DNA from: Collinsella sp.
Lineage (GTDB): Bacteria; Actinomycetota; Coriobacteriia; Coriobacteriales; Coriobacteriaceae
Length of the DNA: 64,000 nt
Direction: 5' to 3'
NCBI GenBank assembly: GCA_019424965.1
Contig: JAHYYL010000003.1
Location: 13,173-77,172 of the forward strand
Under the pieces are notes generated by a model, which ran no database searches, was not told the DNA's origin, and saw only the letters and a program-made list of their open reading frames with translations. Below, one piece after another: positions 32,007 through 41,199 of the stretch. Position 1 is the stretch's first letter, and every line of letters starts with the position of its first letter. The translations under genes were made by a program, and so were the position numbers.

Positions 32007-33710
32007 TTAGCCCAGCAGACTCAATCCCACGGAGACAAACGCCAGGATAACGCCGACGATGGACTCGCCGCCCAGCAGGCCGCTGGCAACGACCAGGCCC
32101 TGCTCCTGGAAGGCGGCATCCTTGGCAGCCTTCTCCTCGTCCGAAAGGCCTGCCTCGGCGTCGCGGTGTGCGGCCCACTTGTCGTAGTCGAGCTTGACGC
32201 AGGAGCCCAAGAAGGCCGTGAGCGACATGTAGAACGGCAGGTACACGCCCAGACCGATCATCATGGCCGGAATGCCGAGCCAGTACATGACGATGCCGGC
32301 GATAAAGCCGCCCGCAAACCACGGCACGCTCGGGATGCCCGAGACCATGGTGGCGACCACGCTTGCCTGCGCGGCCACAAAGCTCTTGTCGGGGCCGAAG
32401 GCGTCCGGACCATAGGCGGTGACGAGCGCGACCATGACGGCGGCAGCGACCAGGGCGCCCACGATGCCGCCAATGGCCTGGCCGACCCACTGTGCACGCG
32501 GGTTGGTACCCAGTACGGCTCCGGCCTTAAAGTCGTTCATGACGTCGCCCGCAAGGCCGCACGCCACGGCCACGATGCCGGCGATAAAGAACAGCTTGAC
32601 TTGTGCGAGCTGCGCGAAGGCTGCCACGATGAGCATGACGATGAGGCCAAAGATCTCCATAGGGTCGATACCCGTCTGGCCGCAGCTCTGCGCACTCATG
32701 ATGGTGGTGACAAAGGTGAACAGCGTGACGATGACGGCCGGGACGGGACCGAGGTCGAGCGCGATGGCAACGATCACGGCGATGGCGGCGGTGCCCAGGC
32801 CGATGATGCCGGCGTCGAGCTTAAGCGAGCCCGAGATGAGCGATTGCTCGTCGGTGTCGGTGGAGCTGTCGGCGGCGAGGCCGCGGACGATACCGGCGAC
32901 CTGCGGCAGGATGTCCTTAAGGACGACGGCGACGCCAAAGCCCATCATAAGGCCCATACCGAGGGACTTGACGATACCCTGCGCGGTCACAACATCGAAC
33001 AGGCCGGCAGCGGTGCCGCCGACGATGATGCCAAAATTGCCCAGCAGCGCGCCGGCAAACCAGAACGCGACGGGGGCGAAGCCCACCAAAAAGCCGATGG
33101 ACAGCAACATGGGCGAGTTGTAGATGGCAAAGGTCACGCCGGGGATGTTGAGCGTGCACAGCATGCTGGGCACCACGCCCAGGGCGTCGCGCAGCACGCT
33201 GTAGATGCCTGCGATGGCCATGGAGCCAAAGAGCTGCTTGCCGGTCTTGCCGCCGGCCTCGGTCGCGCGTAGGGTCTGAGCTGCGGCGTTGCCGGTGGGG
33301 AACTCCAGCGCGGCGTCCACGATAAAGTGACGGTGGATGAGTGCCGTGGCCAGTAGGCCCAGGATAGTGCCGGCGAGTGCCACGATAAACATGTCGAGCC
33401 AACTGATCTGGTCGGCATAGCCCAGCATCCAGGCGCCCGGGATGGTAAACGCCAGACCGCCGGCGACCATGGCGCCTGCGGACATGATGGTGTGGGTGAC
33501 GTTTGCCTCGTTGAGGCTGGCGTTGCCCATGAGCTTCAGGAAGAACAGCGAGATGACGGCAGCGAAGACGATCGGCCAGGGGAGTGCGCCCATCTTGAGG
33601 GCGGTGTAGGCCGAGCTTGCCGTGATGATCACGCAGCCAAGGACGCCGATGACGACGCCGCGCAGCGTGAGTTGCCCGCGCATCGAGGCGCGGTTCGAGG
33701 GATTGCTCAT
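32007..33710 (-). CDS. OPT family oligopeptide transporter
   Basis: A 567-residue inner-membrane protein with about 14 helices. The start at 33710 follows GGAGTTTTAT. TLRGVVIGVLGCVIITASSA, ALEFPTGNAAAQTLRATEAG and the CGQTGIDPMEIFG segment are characteristic of the bacterial OPT family, proton-coupled importers of small peptides or metal chelates. A Pro-free hydrophilic loop near residue 300 (ADSSTDTDEQSLISG) is typical. It is monocistronic. Confidence 0.93.
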   Translation of the reverse strand: MSNPSNRASMRGQLTLRGVVIGVLGCVIITASSAYTALKMGALPWPIVFAAVISLFFLKLMGNASLNEANVTHTIMSAGAMVAGGLAFTIPGAWMLGYADQISWLDMFIVALAGTILGLLATALIHRHFIVDAALEFPTGNAAAQTLRATEAGGKTGKQLFGSMAIAGIYSVLRDALGVVPSMLCTLNIPGVTFAIYNSPMLLSIGFLVGFAPVAFWFAGALLGNFGIIVGGTAAGLFDVVTAQGIVKSLGMGLMMGFGVAVVLKDILPQVAGIVRGLAADSSTDTDEQSLISGSLKLDAGIIGLGTAAIAVIVAIALDLGPVPAVIVTLFTFVTTIMSAQSCGQTGIDPMEIFGLIVMLIVAAFAQLAQVKLFFIAGIVAVACGLAGDVMNDFKAGAVLGTNPRAQWVGQAIGGIVGALVAAAVMVALVTAYGPDAFGPDKSFVAAQASVVATMVSGIPSVPWFAGGFIAGIVMYWLGIPAMMIGLGVYLPFYMSLTAFLGSCVKLDYDKWAAHRDAEAGLSDEEKAAKDAAFQEQGLVVASGLLGGESIVGVILAFVSVGLSLLG

Positions 33711-33884
33711 ATAAAACTCCTTTGCGTATATCCGCTCCCCCGGGAGCGCCGCTACGGATACGGCGCGGGAAGTCGGGTTACCAAGGGCCGCCGCGTGAGC
33801 TCGCAAACGACCGCGCATCAGTATAGCGGCAAGGCAGCTCATTTGGGACGGGGCTTTTTTAGCTGACCCAGGCTTGGGCCAAAG

Positions 33885-33962
33885 GATGATTATTCTGGGA
33901 CGGGGATTTAAAAATCATCAGGTACGCAATGATTTTTAAATCCCCGTCCCAGAATAATCATC
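33885..33962. repeat. Perfect 34-bp inverted repeat (two family D hairpins head to head)
   Basis: Arms 33885-33918 and 33929-33962 are exact complements around a 10-base spacer (CAGGTACGCA). Each arm itself folds, with ATGATTATT / AAAAATCAT around CTGGGACGGGGATTT. A further partial GGGACGGGG unit lies at 33844. It is 37 bases before the coaX start. Confidence 0.95.
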
Positions 33963-33999
33963 GGGATATACTGCTGGGCAGACGAAAGGAGCGCCGACG

Positions 34000-34851
34000 A
34001 TGCTTAATGGGTGCGCATATATATTGACGGTCGACGTGGGCAACACGTTCATTCGCTTTGGCCTGTTTGCCGAGGATTCGGCCGCGGCGCAGGAATGCCC
34101 GCTTGCGACGTGCGAAATCACGACGCCGTCGAGCATTACAGCCGACGAAGCGCGCATGAGGCTCGCGCAGGTCATGGGCGCGCTGGCGGCCGATGCGGGC
34201 ATGCCCGGCGCGCTCGTTCCCGCGGCCGCAGTGCTGAGCTGCGTGGTGCCGGCGCTCGAGCGCCCGTGGAAGGCGGCGCTTTCCCGTACCTGCACGGGAC
34301 GCGTGCTCACGGTGGGACCGGGCCTCAAGACCGGCATGCCCGTGCACTACGACGACCCGGCCGAGATCGGCCCCGACCGCATCGCCGACGCCGTGGCGGC
34401 CCGTGCCGTCTACGGCTCTCCGTGCATCGTGATCGACCTGGGCACTACGACCAATATCGAGGTCATCGACGCGTGCGGTACCTTTGTGGGCGGCGTCATC
34501 GCGCCGGGTCTGGCGCTCGGCGCCCGCTCGCTCTCGGCCGCTGCGGCGCGTCTGCCGCAGGTCGAGCCCTCGGCACCGACGCATGTGATCGGCCGCAACA
34601 CGCGCGAGGCCATGCGCTCGGGCGTGGTCTTGGGCGAGGTGGCCCGCATCGACGGCATGCTCGACATGGTGCTCGCCGAGATGCGCGCGACCAAGGCCGC
34701 GGGGGAGGGCGACGTGCCCATCGTCATTACCGGCGACGATGCCGAGGCACTCGCGTCGTTGGTCGGTCACAGTCTGACGGTCGACGACGCGCTGACGTTG
34801 CGGGGTCTCGCCGAGCTCTACCGCATCAACCAAAAGCCCCGCCGCGTGTAA
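34000..34851 (+). CDS. coaX: Type III pantothenate kinase
   Basis: A 283-residue ASKHA-fold enzyme that phosphorylates pantothenate, the first step of coenzyme A synthesis. Phosphate motif 1 is TVDVGNTFIRFGLF (about residue 10), the substrate motif is GPDRIADAVAA (about 127) and DLGTTTNIEVID is the phosphate 2 region. The start follows GAAAGGAGC. The slightly long linker near residue 70 is not unusual. CoaX is insensitive to CoA feedback in other bacteria. Confidence 0.94.
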   Translation: MLNGCAYILTVDVGNTFIRFGLFAEDSAAAQECPLATCEITTPSSITADEARMRLAQVMGALAADAGMPGALVPAAAVLSCVVPALERPWKAALSRTCTGRVLTVGPGLKTGMPVHYDDPAEIGPDRIADAVAARAVYGSPCIVIDLGTTTNIEVIDACGTFVGGVIAPGLALGARSLSAAAARLPQVEPSAPTHVIGRNTREAMRSGVVLGEVARIDGMLDMVLAEMRATKAAGEGDVPIVITGDDAEALASLVGHSLTVDDALTLRGLAELYRINQKPRRV

Positions 34852-34935
34852 AAGTGAGGGCGCTGGTGGGACAAACGCCTCCACCTTTCACCTGCTACAA
34901 TGGGTCAAACTATTGCGATTACGGAGGTGTCTGCC

Positions 34936-35460
34936 ATGTCGGACGATCTTCATCAAACTTCGTCAGGCAAGCGCCTGGACGTCATTAGCTGGGACGAGTT
35001 CTTTATGAGCGTGGCCATCGCCGCGCAGCGCCGCAGCAAGGACCCCAACACGCAGGTGGGTGCGTGCATCGCCAGCACCAACCACCGCATCCTTTCGGTG
35101 GGCTACAACGGTACGCCCTCGGCGCTCAACGACGACTTTTTCCCGTGGGGTACGAGCGACGACCCGTTGCAGGACAAGCACAACTACGTGGTCCATGCCG
35201 AGGCAAACGCCGTGCTCAACTACCGTGGTTCGCTCAAGGACCTTGAGGGTTCCACGGTCTACGTCACGCTGTTTCCGTGCCACGACTGCGCCAAGATTTT
35301 GGCACAGGTGGGCGTGGGCGAGGTTGTCTACCTGGACAACAAGTACGCCGACACCGATGATGGACGCATCAGCCGCCGCATCCTCGACTCCTGTGGCATC
35401 AGCTACCGCCAGGTTATCGTCGATGTTCACATCGGCACCGAGGGGCAGGCTCAGCAGTAG
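34936..35460 (+). CDS. dCMP deaminase family protein
   Basis: A 174-residue zinc hydrolase that deaminates dCMP to dUMP for thymidylate synthesis. The zinc site is HAEANAV (His and catalytic Glu) and PCHDC (two Cys), in the normal order, and RSKDPNTQVGACI plus GYNGTP mark the deoxycytidylate deaminase subgroup (ComEB-like). The start follows ACGGAGG. It lies 84 bases after coaX on the same strand. Confidence 0.93.
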   Translation: MSDDLHQTSSGKRLDVISWDEFFMSVAIAAQRRSKDPNTQVGACIASTNHRILSVGYNGTPSALNDDFFPWGTSDDPLQDKHNYVVHAEANAVLNYRGSLKDLEGSTVYVTLFPCHDCAKILAQVGVGEVVYLDNKYADTDDGRISRRILDSCGISYRQVIVDVHIGTEGQAQQ

Positions 35461-35632
35461 CGCGTGGCAACGCCAGCTGGCAACAAAAGGCAGCCAAAAG
35501 AGCCCCGTCCCAAATTGACTACTCGTGAAAGTCGCGTCTGCGCGCATGGACGGCTCGTGAGCGGGTACATGGCTGTAGTAACATAGCTTCTGTCCGCGGG
35601 CGCGCCCGCGTAATTGTGAGAAAGGAGCCCCT

Positions 35633-35911
35633 GTGGCTGTTAACGAAGAGCTGCTTAAGAAGGTTCTTGAAGAGATCCGCCCCAACCTGCAGGCCGATGG
35701 CGGCGATATGGAGTATGTGGGCGTCGACGACGAGGGTGTTGTCAAGCTGGAGCTGCAGGGCGCCTGCGCCGGCTGCCCCATGAGCTCGCTGACCCTGTCC
35801 ATGGGTATCGAGCGTATCCTCAAGGAGCATGTGCCCGGCGTTACCCGTGTTGAGCAGGTCAATGCCTCCGGCGAGACCGACGACCTGTACGACGAGTACG
35901 CGCCGTTCTAA
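35633..35911 (+). CDS. NifU C-terminal domain (Nfu-type) iron-sulfur scaffold
   Basis: A 92-residue protein with a GTG start after AAAGGAG. LQADGGDMEYVGVDDEGVVK and GACAGCPMSSLTLSMGIER contain the CxxC that holds a transient Fe-S cluster for delivery to apoproteins. The acidic tail (ETDDLYDEYAPF) is additional. A 16-base perfect palindrome, CGCGGGCGCGCCCGCG, occurs just upstream (35595-35610). Confidence 0.94.
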   Translation: MAVNEELLKKVLEEIRPNLQADGGDMEYVGVDDEGVVKLELQGACAGCPMSSLTLSMGIERILKEHVPGVTRVEQVNASGETDDLYDEYAPF

Positions 35912-36020
35912 GATGTGAAAGCTGCGGACGGCATACTCCGCATAGACGTTACGCCCAAATATGCGGCTGCGAGCGCAAGGCCCGCGGCCGCATTTGTATG
36001 TAGGGAGTAGGAGGGTCGAC

Positions 36021-36842
36021 ATGCTCAACGACTTCTACCATATGCTTGATCCTGTCGCGATCTCGGCGGGCCCCATCACCATCTACTGGTACGGCCTGGC
36101 CTACGTGGTCGGCGCTCTGCTCACGGCGGTCGTCATGTACCGCACACAGCGTCGCTGGGGCTTTAACATCACGATTGACGACCTGACGAGTGTCGTGGTC
36201 GGCGTGGTCTTTGGCCTCATTATCGGTGCGCGCCTGTTTTACGTCGTCTTTTACGGCGATGGCTACTATTGGACCCACCCGCTCGAGATCTTTGCCACCA
36301 ACGAGGGCGGCATGAGCTTCCATGGCGGTTTGGTGGGCGGCATTATCGGCGGCATCATCGTGTGCCGCATGTATAAGCTCGACGCATGGACTTTGGCAGA
36401 CCTTGCCGTCATAGGCGCGCCGCTGGCCTTGTGCCTGGGCCGTTGTGCCAACTTTGTCAACGGTGAGCTGTGGGGCAAGCCGACCGATCTGCCCTGGGGC
36501 GTGGTCTTCGGTGGCACCGCGGGCGATATGCCGCGTCATCCCTCCCAGCTCTACGAGGCATTTCTTGAGGGCATCGTGCTCTTTTGCATTCTGCAGGTGC
36601 TCAGCCGCAAAAAGCCGCTGCTGCCTCAGGGTACGTTTATGGGCGTGTTCGTGATGGGATACGGCATCGTCCGCTTCCTCGTCGAGTTCGTGCGCGTGCC
36701 CGACGCCCAGCTTGGCTATCTGCTGGGCGGCGTCATCACGATGGGGCAGCTGCTGAGTCTTCCGCTCGTGATCGCCGGCCTGGCGCTCATCATCTTCGCG
36801 CGACACCGCAACCGTCCCCAGCGCATCTACCTCGACGCCTAA
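36021..36842 (+). CDS. lgt: Prolipoprotein diacylglyceryl transferase
   Basis: A 273-residue inner-membrane enzyme that attaches diacylglycerol to the lipobox Cys of prolipoproteins. The Lgt signature is GRCANFVNGELWG (about residue 142), and HPSQLYEA plus GGMSFHGGLVGG are conserved. Seven membrane helices are expected. The start at 36021 follows AGGAGGG. The conserved Gly in GRxGNF is Ala here (GRCANF), a variant also allowed in the signature region. Confidence 0.96.
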   Translation: MLNDFYHMLDPVAISAGPITIYWYGLAYVVGALLTAVVMYRTQRRWGFNITIDDLTSVVVGVVFGLIIGARLFYVVFYGDGYYWTHPLEIFATNEGGMSFHGGLVGGIIGGIIVCRMYKLDAWTLADLAVIGAPLALCLGRCANFVNGELWGKPTDLPWGVVFGGTAGDMPRHPSQLYEAFLEGIVLFCILQVLSRKKPLLPQGTFMGVFVMGYGIVRFLVEFVRVPDAQLGYLLGGVITMGQLLSLPLVIAGLALIIFARHRNRPQRIYLDA

Positions 36843-36879
36843 CCACCACAAAGGGGACACAGGCACCTTTGTGGTGGTT
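36841..36879 (+). terminator. lgt terminator hairpin, also a GGGAC-core hairpin (family E)
   Basis: Perfect 14-bp arms AACCACCACAAAGG / CCTTTGTGGTGGTT around GGACACAGGCA, ending in TTTT. It overlaps the lgt stop codon. Confidence 0.85.
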
Positions 36880-36918
36880 TTGCTGAGTTTGATAGGTTTC
36901 TAGAAAGGCTTTCGGACT

Positions 36919-39102
36919 GTGAAGGATTCCGACCTCTCCACAACGGCTGCGCGCGACGCTGCCCGCATCGTCTGGTTTAAGCGCTACCCCGCCAAGCAGA
37001 CGCTCATCGCATTTCTGCTCGCGCTGTTGGCGACCACGGCGTTTTCCATCGATCCCGCCCCGGTGTCGAGCAACGCAGTCTTGGCGATTGACCCCAAAGC
37101 CTCGGGCATGCTGTACGTGTGCTACGAGGTGCTCCTCTCGTTTGCCGGCCATACCGACGCGGTCATGCTGCTTGCGCTTGCCTGCCTGCTCACGCTGCCG
37201 TTTCGCTACGTGTTCTTTGGCCGTGGCGACACCTGGCGCCCATCGATTATTCTGCCGTCGCTGTTTTTCGCCATCTGCATGGTGTTCGGCCGCAGCTACG
37301 ACCTTATCGACTCGGCCGAGATTGTTCTTGGCGACAAGGCCCGCATCATCTGCGCCTGGATTGGCGGCGCGGGCTGGATGCTCCTAGCGATCGTGGCCTT
37401 CTATCTGGCTTTTGAGTGCCTGGATTGGCTGAGCTCTCGGCGCATTCCGTTTTCCGAAGCGCACTTTGGCCGCGTATGGCGTGTGGCTCACGCCGTGCTC
37501 TCGGTCCATCCCTTTGCCGGGCCCTTCCTGGTGCTTATGATCGCCTGGGCGCCCACGCTCATCGCTTCGCTGCCCGGCCTTTTTATGGGAGATACGGGTG
37601 CGCAGATTCGCCAGTGGTTCAACTATCCCAATGGCACGAGCGACTACCTGCGCCTGCTCAACCCCAACGTGCTGCTCAACGGGCACCATCCCGTAGTGCA
37701 CACGGCCATTATCGGCTCGTGCGTTCAACTGGGGCTTTCGCTGTTCAACAGCGCTAACGCGGGCCTCATCATCTATACCTGCGCTCAATTTGTCATCACG
37801 GCTGCCTGCATGGCCTATTCCATTTCGTCGCTGCGCAAACTGGGCGTGAGCCTGCCGGTTCGCGGTACGATCCTGCTGTTCTTTGCGTTTATGCCGATGT
37901 TCTCTAACTACGCGGCGTTGCTCACCAAAGACGTGCTCTTTGCCGACGCGTTTTTGGTGCTGCTGGTACAGACCGTCAAGCTCGTGGCATGTGGCTTGCC
38001 CCGTCGTGATGCCAATGCCGAGCGTGCGGGCGAACAGAGGCCCGTGCTCTTTGCGCGCCACGACTGGCTGTTGCTTGCGCTGGCTGCCATGGGTTCCACG
38101 TTTTTGCGCAATGGCGGTCTGGTCTTTCCGTTGGCGGCCTGCGTGATTGCGGCGGCGTTTTGCGCATGGGATGTACATGTCGCCCGTCGTGCGGCTAAGC
38201 AGACGGGCACCGCGGTCTCATGCGCCACGCCGCGCTTCCGCTGGGTTGGCGTCCTCGCGGTGCTCGCACTCTGCCTTGCCTCTAATATGTACTTCACCAA
38301 GGTCTTTATGCCGGCGCACGACATCACGCCTGGTTCCAAGCGCGAAATCCTCTCGATTCCGTTCCAACAGACGGCTCGTTTCGTCCAAAAGCACGACGGC
38401 CTCAACTCGGGCGTCAACCCCACGGTTAAGGAGGACGGCACCATCGTGGAGGCTCCTTGCGACGGTTCGGTGACCGACGAAGAGCGTGCCGTGATCGATC
38501 GTGTACTCAAGTACGAGAACCTGGGCCGCCGCTACAACCCCGACAAGTCCGATGCCGTCAAGAACTGCTTCAACGAGTACGCCTCGCAGGAGGACATCAA
38601 GGCCTATTTTGAGGTGTGGGCCCAGATGTTCAAAAAGGATCCCGAGTGCTATGTCTCGGCGCTCATCAATAACTACTACGGCTACTTTTATCCGAGCGCC
38701 CGCGATGCGTGGGTCTACAGCACGGCGCGCAGTGCCGAGATTATGGCGCGTCCCGACAACCTCAAGTACTTCGACTTCCATCCGGTTGACAGCAACGTGG
38801 TGCGCTGGTGCGACCACCTGATCAATCTGTACCGTGTGGCGGTGCAGCGCATCCCGTTTATCTCGCTCACCATGAGCTCGGCCACCTATGTGTGGATCAT
38901 GATCGCCGTGGTGGTCTACCTGCTGCGTCGTCATTCATGGCGTGCGCTGGCGATCTGGGTGCCGCTGTTGGGCGTGCTCGCCGTGTGCCTGATTGGCCCG
39001 TGCAACGGCTCGACTTACATGCGCTACCTGTATCCGGTCATCGCCTGCATGCCCTTCGCCATCGGCGCCACCGTCACCCGCAGCGACTTCCTCTGGTTCT
39101 AA
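36919..39102 (+). CDS. Large multi-spanning membrane protein (DUF6020-like)
   Basis: A 727-residue protein with a GTG start at 36919 and AGAAAGG upstream. About 12-14 membrane helices are visible, with a soluble region of about 150 residues (470-620) before the last pair. SLPGLFMGDTGAQIRQWFNY, NGHHPVVHTAII and FMPMFSNYAALLTKDVLFAD resemble families of predicted integral-membrane glycosyltransferase-fold proteins (DUF6020). The Asp in FMGDTGAQ near the end of a helix would suit a GT-C type active site. The function is unknown; transfer of lipid-linked sugars in the envelope is a guess. Confidence 0.75.
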   Translation: MKDSDLSTTAARDAARIVWFKRYPAKQTLIAFLLALLATTAFSIDPAPVSSNAVLAIDPKASGMLYVCYEVLLSFAGHTDAVMLLALACLLTLPFRYVFFGRGDTWRPSIILPSLFFAICMVFGRSYDLIDSAEIVLGDKARIICAWIGGAGWMLLAIVAFYLAFECLDWLSSRRIPFSEAHFGRVWRVAHAVLSVHPFAGPFLVLMIAWAPTLIASLPGLFMGDTGAQIRQWFNYPNGTSDYLRLLNPNVLLNGHHPVVHTAIIGSCVQLGLSLFNSANAGLIIYTCAQFVITAACMAYSISSLRKLGVSLPVRGTILLFFAFMPMFSNYAALLTKDVLFADAFLVLLVQTVKLVACGLPRRDANAERAGEQRPVLFARHDWLLLALAAMGSTFLRNGGLVFPLAACVIAAAFCAWDVHVARRAAKQTGTAVSCATPRFRWVGVLAVLALCLASNMYFTKVFMPAHDITPGSKREILSIPFQQTARFVQKHDGLNSGVNPTVKEDGTIVEAPCDGSVTDEERAVIDRVLKYENLGRRYNPDKSDAVKNCFNEYASQEDIKAYFEVWAQMFKKDPECYVSALINNYYGYFYPSARDAWVYSTARSAEIMARPDNLKYFDFHPVDSNVVRWCDHLINLYRVAVQRIPFISLTMSSATYVWIMIAVVVYLLRRHSWRALAIWVPLLGVLAVCLIGPCNGSTYMRYLYPVIACMPFAIGATVTRSDFLWF

Positions 39103-39103
39103 C

Positions 39104-39136
39104 TTGGTGCATTGAGGTCAGGTTTCTTTGCACCAA
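39104..39136 (+). repeat. Core-conserved hairpin, family B copy 2
   Basis: Arms TTGGTGCA / TGCACCAA around TTGAGGTCAGGTTTCTT, starting just after the stop of the membrane protein. Compared with 2512-2542, arm bases changed on both sides while the GGTCAGGTT core is kept. Confidence 0.75.
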
Positions 39137-39266
39137 AGGGGCCATCATCACGACGCCTTCATTTTGGGGTTTATCTCGCAGGCCAGTAGGTATATCATAA
39201 CGACGTTTGTTTATATTGCCCGAGCATCTGCGCTGGGCTTTAGGTCGAAACCGATAGGAGACACGT

Positions 39267-40073
39267 ATGTCCGGACACTCTAAGTGGGCCACAACCAAGC
39301 ATCGTAAGGGCGCGCAGGACGCCAAGCGTTCCGCCCTCTTCTCCAAGCTCAGCCGCAACATCACCGTTGCTGCCCGTCTCGGCGGTGACCCGCTGCCCGA
39401 GAACAACGCCAGCCTCGCCGCTGCCGTTGCCAAGGCCAAGGCTCAGTCCATGCCTAAGGACAAGATCAAGTCCGCTATCGACAAGGCTTTTGGTTCGGGT
39501 GCTGACGCCGCCGTCTACGAGAACATCGTGTACGAGGGCTACGGTCCCGCCGGTGTCGCCGTCTACGTCGACTGCCTGACCGACAACCGCAACCGTACCG
39601 CCGCTGATGTCCGTTCCGCCTTCTCCCACGCTGGTGGCAACCTGGGCACCTCTGGCTCCGTCGCCTTCCAGTTTGAGCGCAAGGGCCAGATCGTCGTCGC
39701 CAAGGAGATCCTGGACGAGAACGCCAAGAAGGAGACCATGATCGCCAACGGTGCTGCCGGTGACGAGGATGAGTTCATGATGGCCATCGCCGAGGCCGGT
39801 GGCGAGGACTACGAGGACGCCGGCGAGGAGTGGATCGTCTGGACTACTGCCAACGAGGTCATGGCTGTTTCCAAGGCGCTCGAGGAGCAGGGCGTCCAGG
39901 TCAAGGGCTCCGAGACCACCATGGTCCCGACCACCCCGACCGAGGTCTCCGGCGCCGACGCCAAGAAGGTTCAGCGCCTCATCGACCGTCTTGAGGAGCT
40001 CGACGACGTCCAGGATGTTTACAGCACCATGGACATGACCGACGAGGTCATCGCTGCTCTCGAGGAGGAGTAG
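39267..40073 (+). CDS. yebC: YebC/PmpR family protein
   Basis: A 268-residue protein of the YebC family. MSGHSKWATTKHRKGAQDAK is the conserved N-terminus (usually SGHSKWANIKHRK), and YEGYGPAGVAVYVDCLTDNR is the central signature. Members bind DNA as regulators, and more recently some have been linked to relief of ribosome stalling at proline stretches. The start follows ATAGGAG. It is about 20 residues longer than the usual 245, with a more acidic central part. Confidence 0.95.
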   Translation: MSGHSKWATTKHRKGAQDAKRSALFSKLSRNITVAARLGGDPLPENNASLAAAVAKAKAQSMPKDKIKSAIDKAFGSGADAAVYENIVYEGYGPAGVAVYVDCLTDNRNRTAADVRSAFSHAGGNLGTSGSVAFQFERKGQIVVAKEILDENAKKETMIANGAAGDEDEFMMAIAEAGGEDYEDAGEEWIVWTTANEVMAVSKALEEQGVQVKGSETTMVPTTPTEVSGADAKKVQRLIDRLEELDDVQDVYSTMDMTDEVIAALEEE

Positions 40074-40142
40074 CGCCCGCACGGGTTAAGCCGTGCATAT
40101 CTGGGCATAATGAAGCGAGCATGCAAGCCTCGTGGAATAGAT

Positions 40143-40186
40143 GAGCCGGATCCGCGTGCGTAGAGCACCGGACCCGGCTCTTTTAT
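40143..40186 (+). terminator. yebC terminator
   Basis: Arms GAGCCGGATCCG / CGGACCCGGCTC followed by TTTTAT. Confidence 0.88.
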
Positions 40187-40239
40187 AATGATGCGAACCG
40201 TTTTGCATTTTGAGAGCCGAGATTTGAAGGGAGCGCCAC

Positions 40240-40785
40240 GTGCGCGTACTCAAACGAGCCCTAGCGATCGTGTATCTTGCCGCCGCCATCGTGGCGCTGG
40301 GTACGCTTGTCTGCCAGTTTTGGGGGCCGTATACGTATCGCTTTATGCTGCTGATGCGCGACCCCATGCCGCGCATTGTCGTGACGGCATGCGGCGGAGT
40401 TGTGGCGATTGGCGTGCTGGTAAGCTTCTTCCGCCTGATGTTTGCTCGTCGCGAGCCATCCTGTGTGCATCCGGCGGGGGAGCGCAATATCGAGGTCACG
40501 CTCGCGGCGCTTTCTTCGTGTGCCAGGGCTGCTGCCGAGCGCGACGACCGCGTGATGGTCGAGCATGTCGAGGCCCGCGTCCAAGGCCCCGACGATTCGC
40601 ACGTCCGATTTAAGGTCGAGGCTATCGCGCTTGACGATAAGGACGTGGCATCTCTGGCTACCGCGATGCAGCAGCGCATCGAGGAAGCTTGCGACACCAT
40701 GCTCGGCACGCCGGGTACGACCACGCGCGTCCGTTTTTTGCCGTCCAAGACTACCGTCCAGACCGTGGAGGTTTCCGGTGAGTGA
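40240..40785 (+). CDS. amaP: AmaP-like alkaline shock membrane protein
   Basis: A 181-residue protein with a GTG start after GAAGGGAG. Two membrane helices (residues about 8-28 and 48-68) are followed by an Asp23-like soluble domain. In Gram-positive bacteria AmaP anchors Asp23 to the membrane and is encoded with a DUF2273 protein and Asp23, exactly as here. Its stop overlaps the next start by eight bases. Confidence 0.85.
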   Translation: MRVLKRALAIVYLAAAIVALGTLVCQFWGPYTYRFMLLMRDPMPRIVVTACGGVVAIGVLVSFFRLMFARREPSCVHPAGERNIEVTLAALSSCARAAAERDDRVMVEHVEARVQGPDDSHVRFKVEAIALDDKDVASLATAMQQRIEEACDTMLGTPGTTTRVRFLPSKTTVQTVEVSGE

Positions 40786-41155
40786 TACCAATCAAGATAA
40801 GACCGCTCGTACGCCGCGCCTGACGATTGACCAGAGCGCCACGCCGGCGAGCGAACCTGTTGATTCCAAAGCAGAGGCAACCGAGTTACAAGACGCGGCA
40901 GCCGCGGATTTTGACGAGGCTATGGGTCTCATTAAGGGCACGGGGGCGGCTATCTGGAGCTATGCCGTTCGCCATCCCAACACCACGCTCGGCGCCGTCG
41001 CTGGCTTTATCCTCGCCGTGTTGGTGCTCACGCTCGGCCTGTGGGACACGCTCGTCATTGCATTCTTCGTGCTAATCGGCGCCGTAATTGGCCAAATTCG
41101 CGACGGCGAGAACGGGATCGTCAACTTCTTCGGCCGTCTGTTTAGCGGCCGCTAA
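40778..41155 (+). CDS. DUF2273 small membrane protein
   Basis: A 125-residue protein with a GTG start and GGAGG upstream. The first 60 residues are hydrophilic; then follow two helices (TTLGAVAGFILAVLVLTLGL, TLVIAFFVLIGAVIGQIRDG) matching DUF2273, usually found with Asp23. The long N-terminal extension is unusual; most members are about 60-80 residues. Confidence 0.85.
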   Translation: MSDTNQDKTARTPRLTIDQSATPASEPVDSKAEATELQDAAAADFDEAMGLIKGTGAAIWSYAVRHPNTTLGAVAGFILAVLVLTLGLWDTLVIAFFVLIGAVIGQIRDGENGIVNFFGRLFSGR

Positions 41156-41199
41156 TATGTATTCGACTGTCGCATCCGCGGCAGGCATAAGGAGGAACC

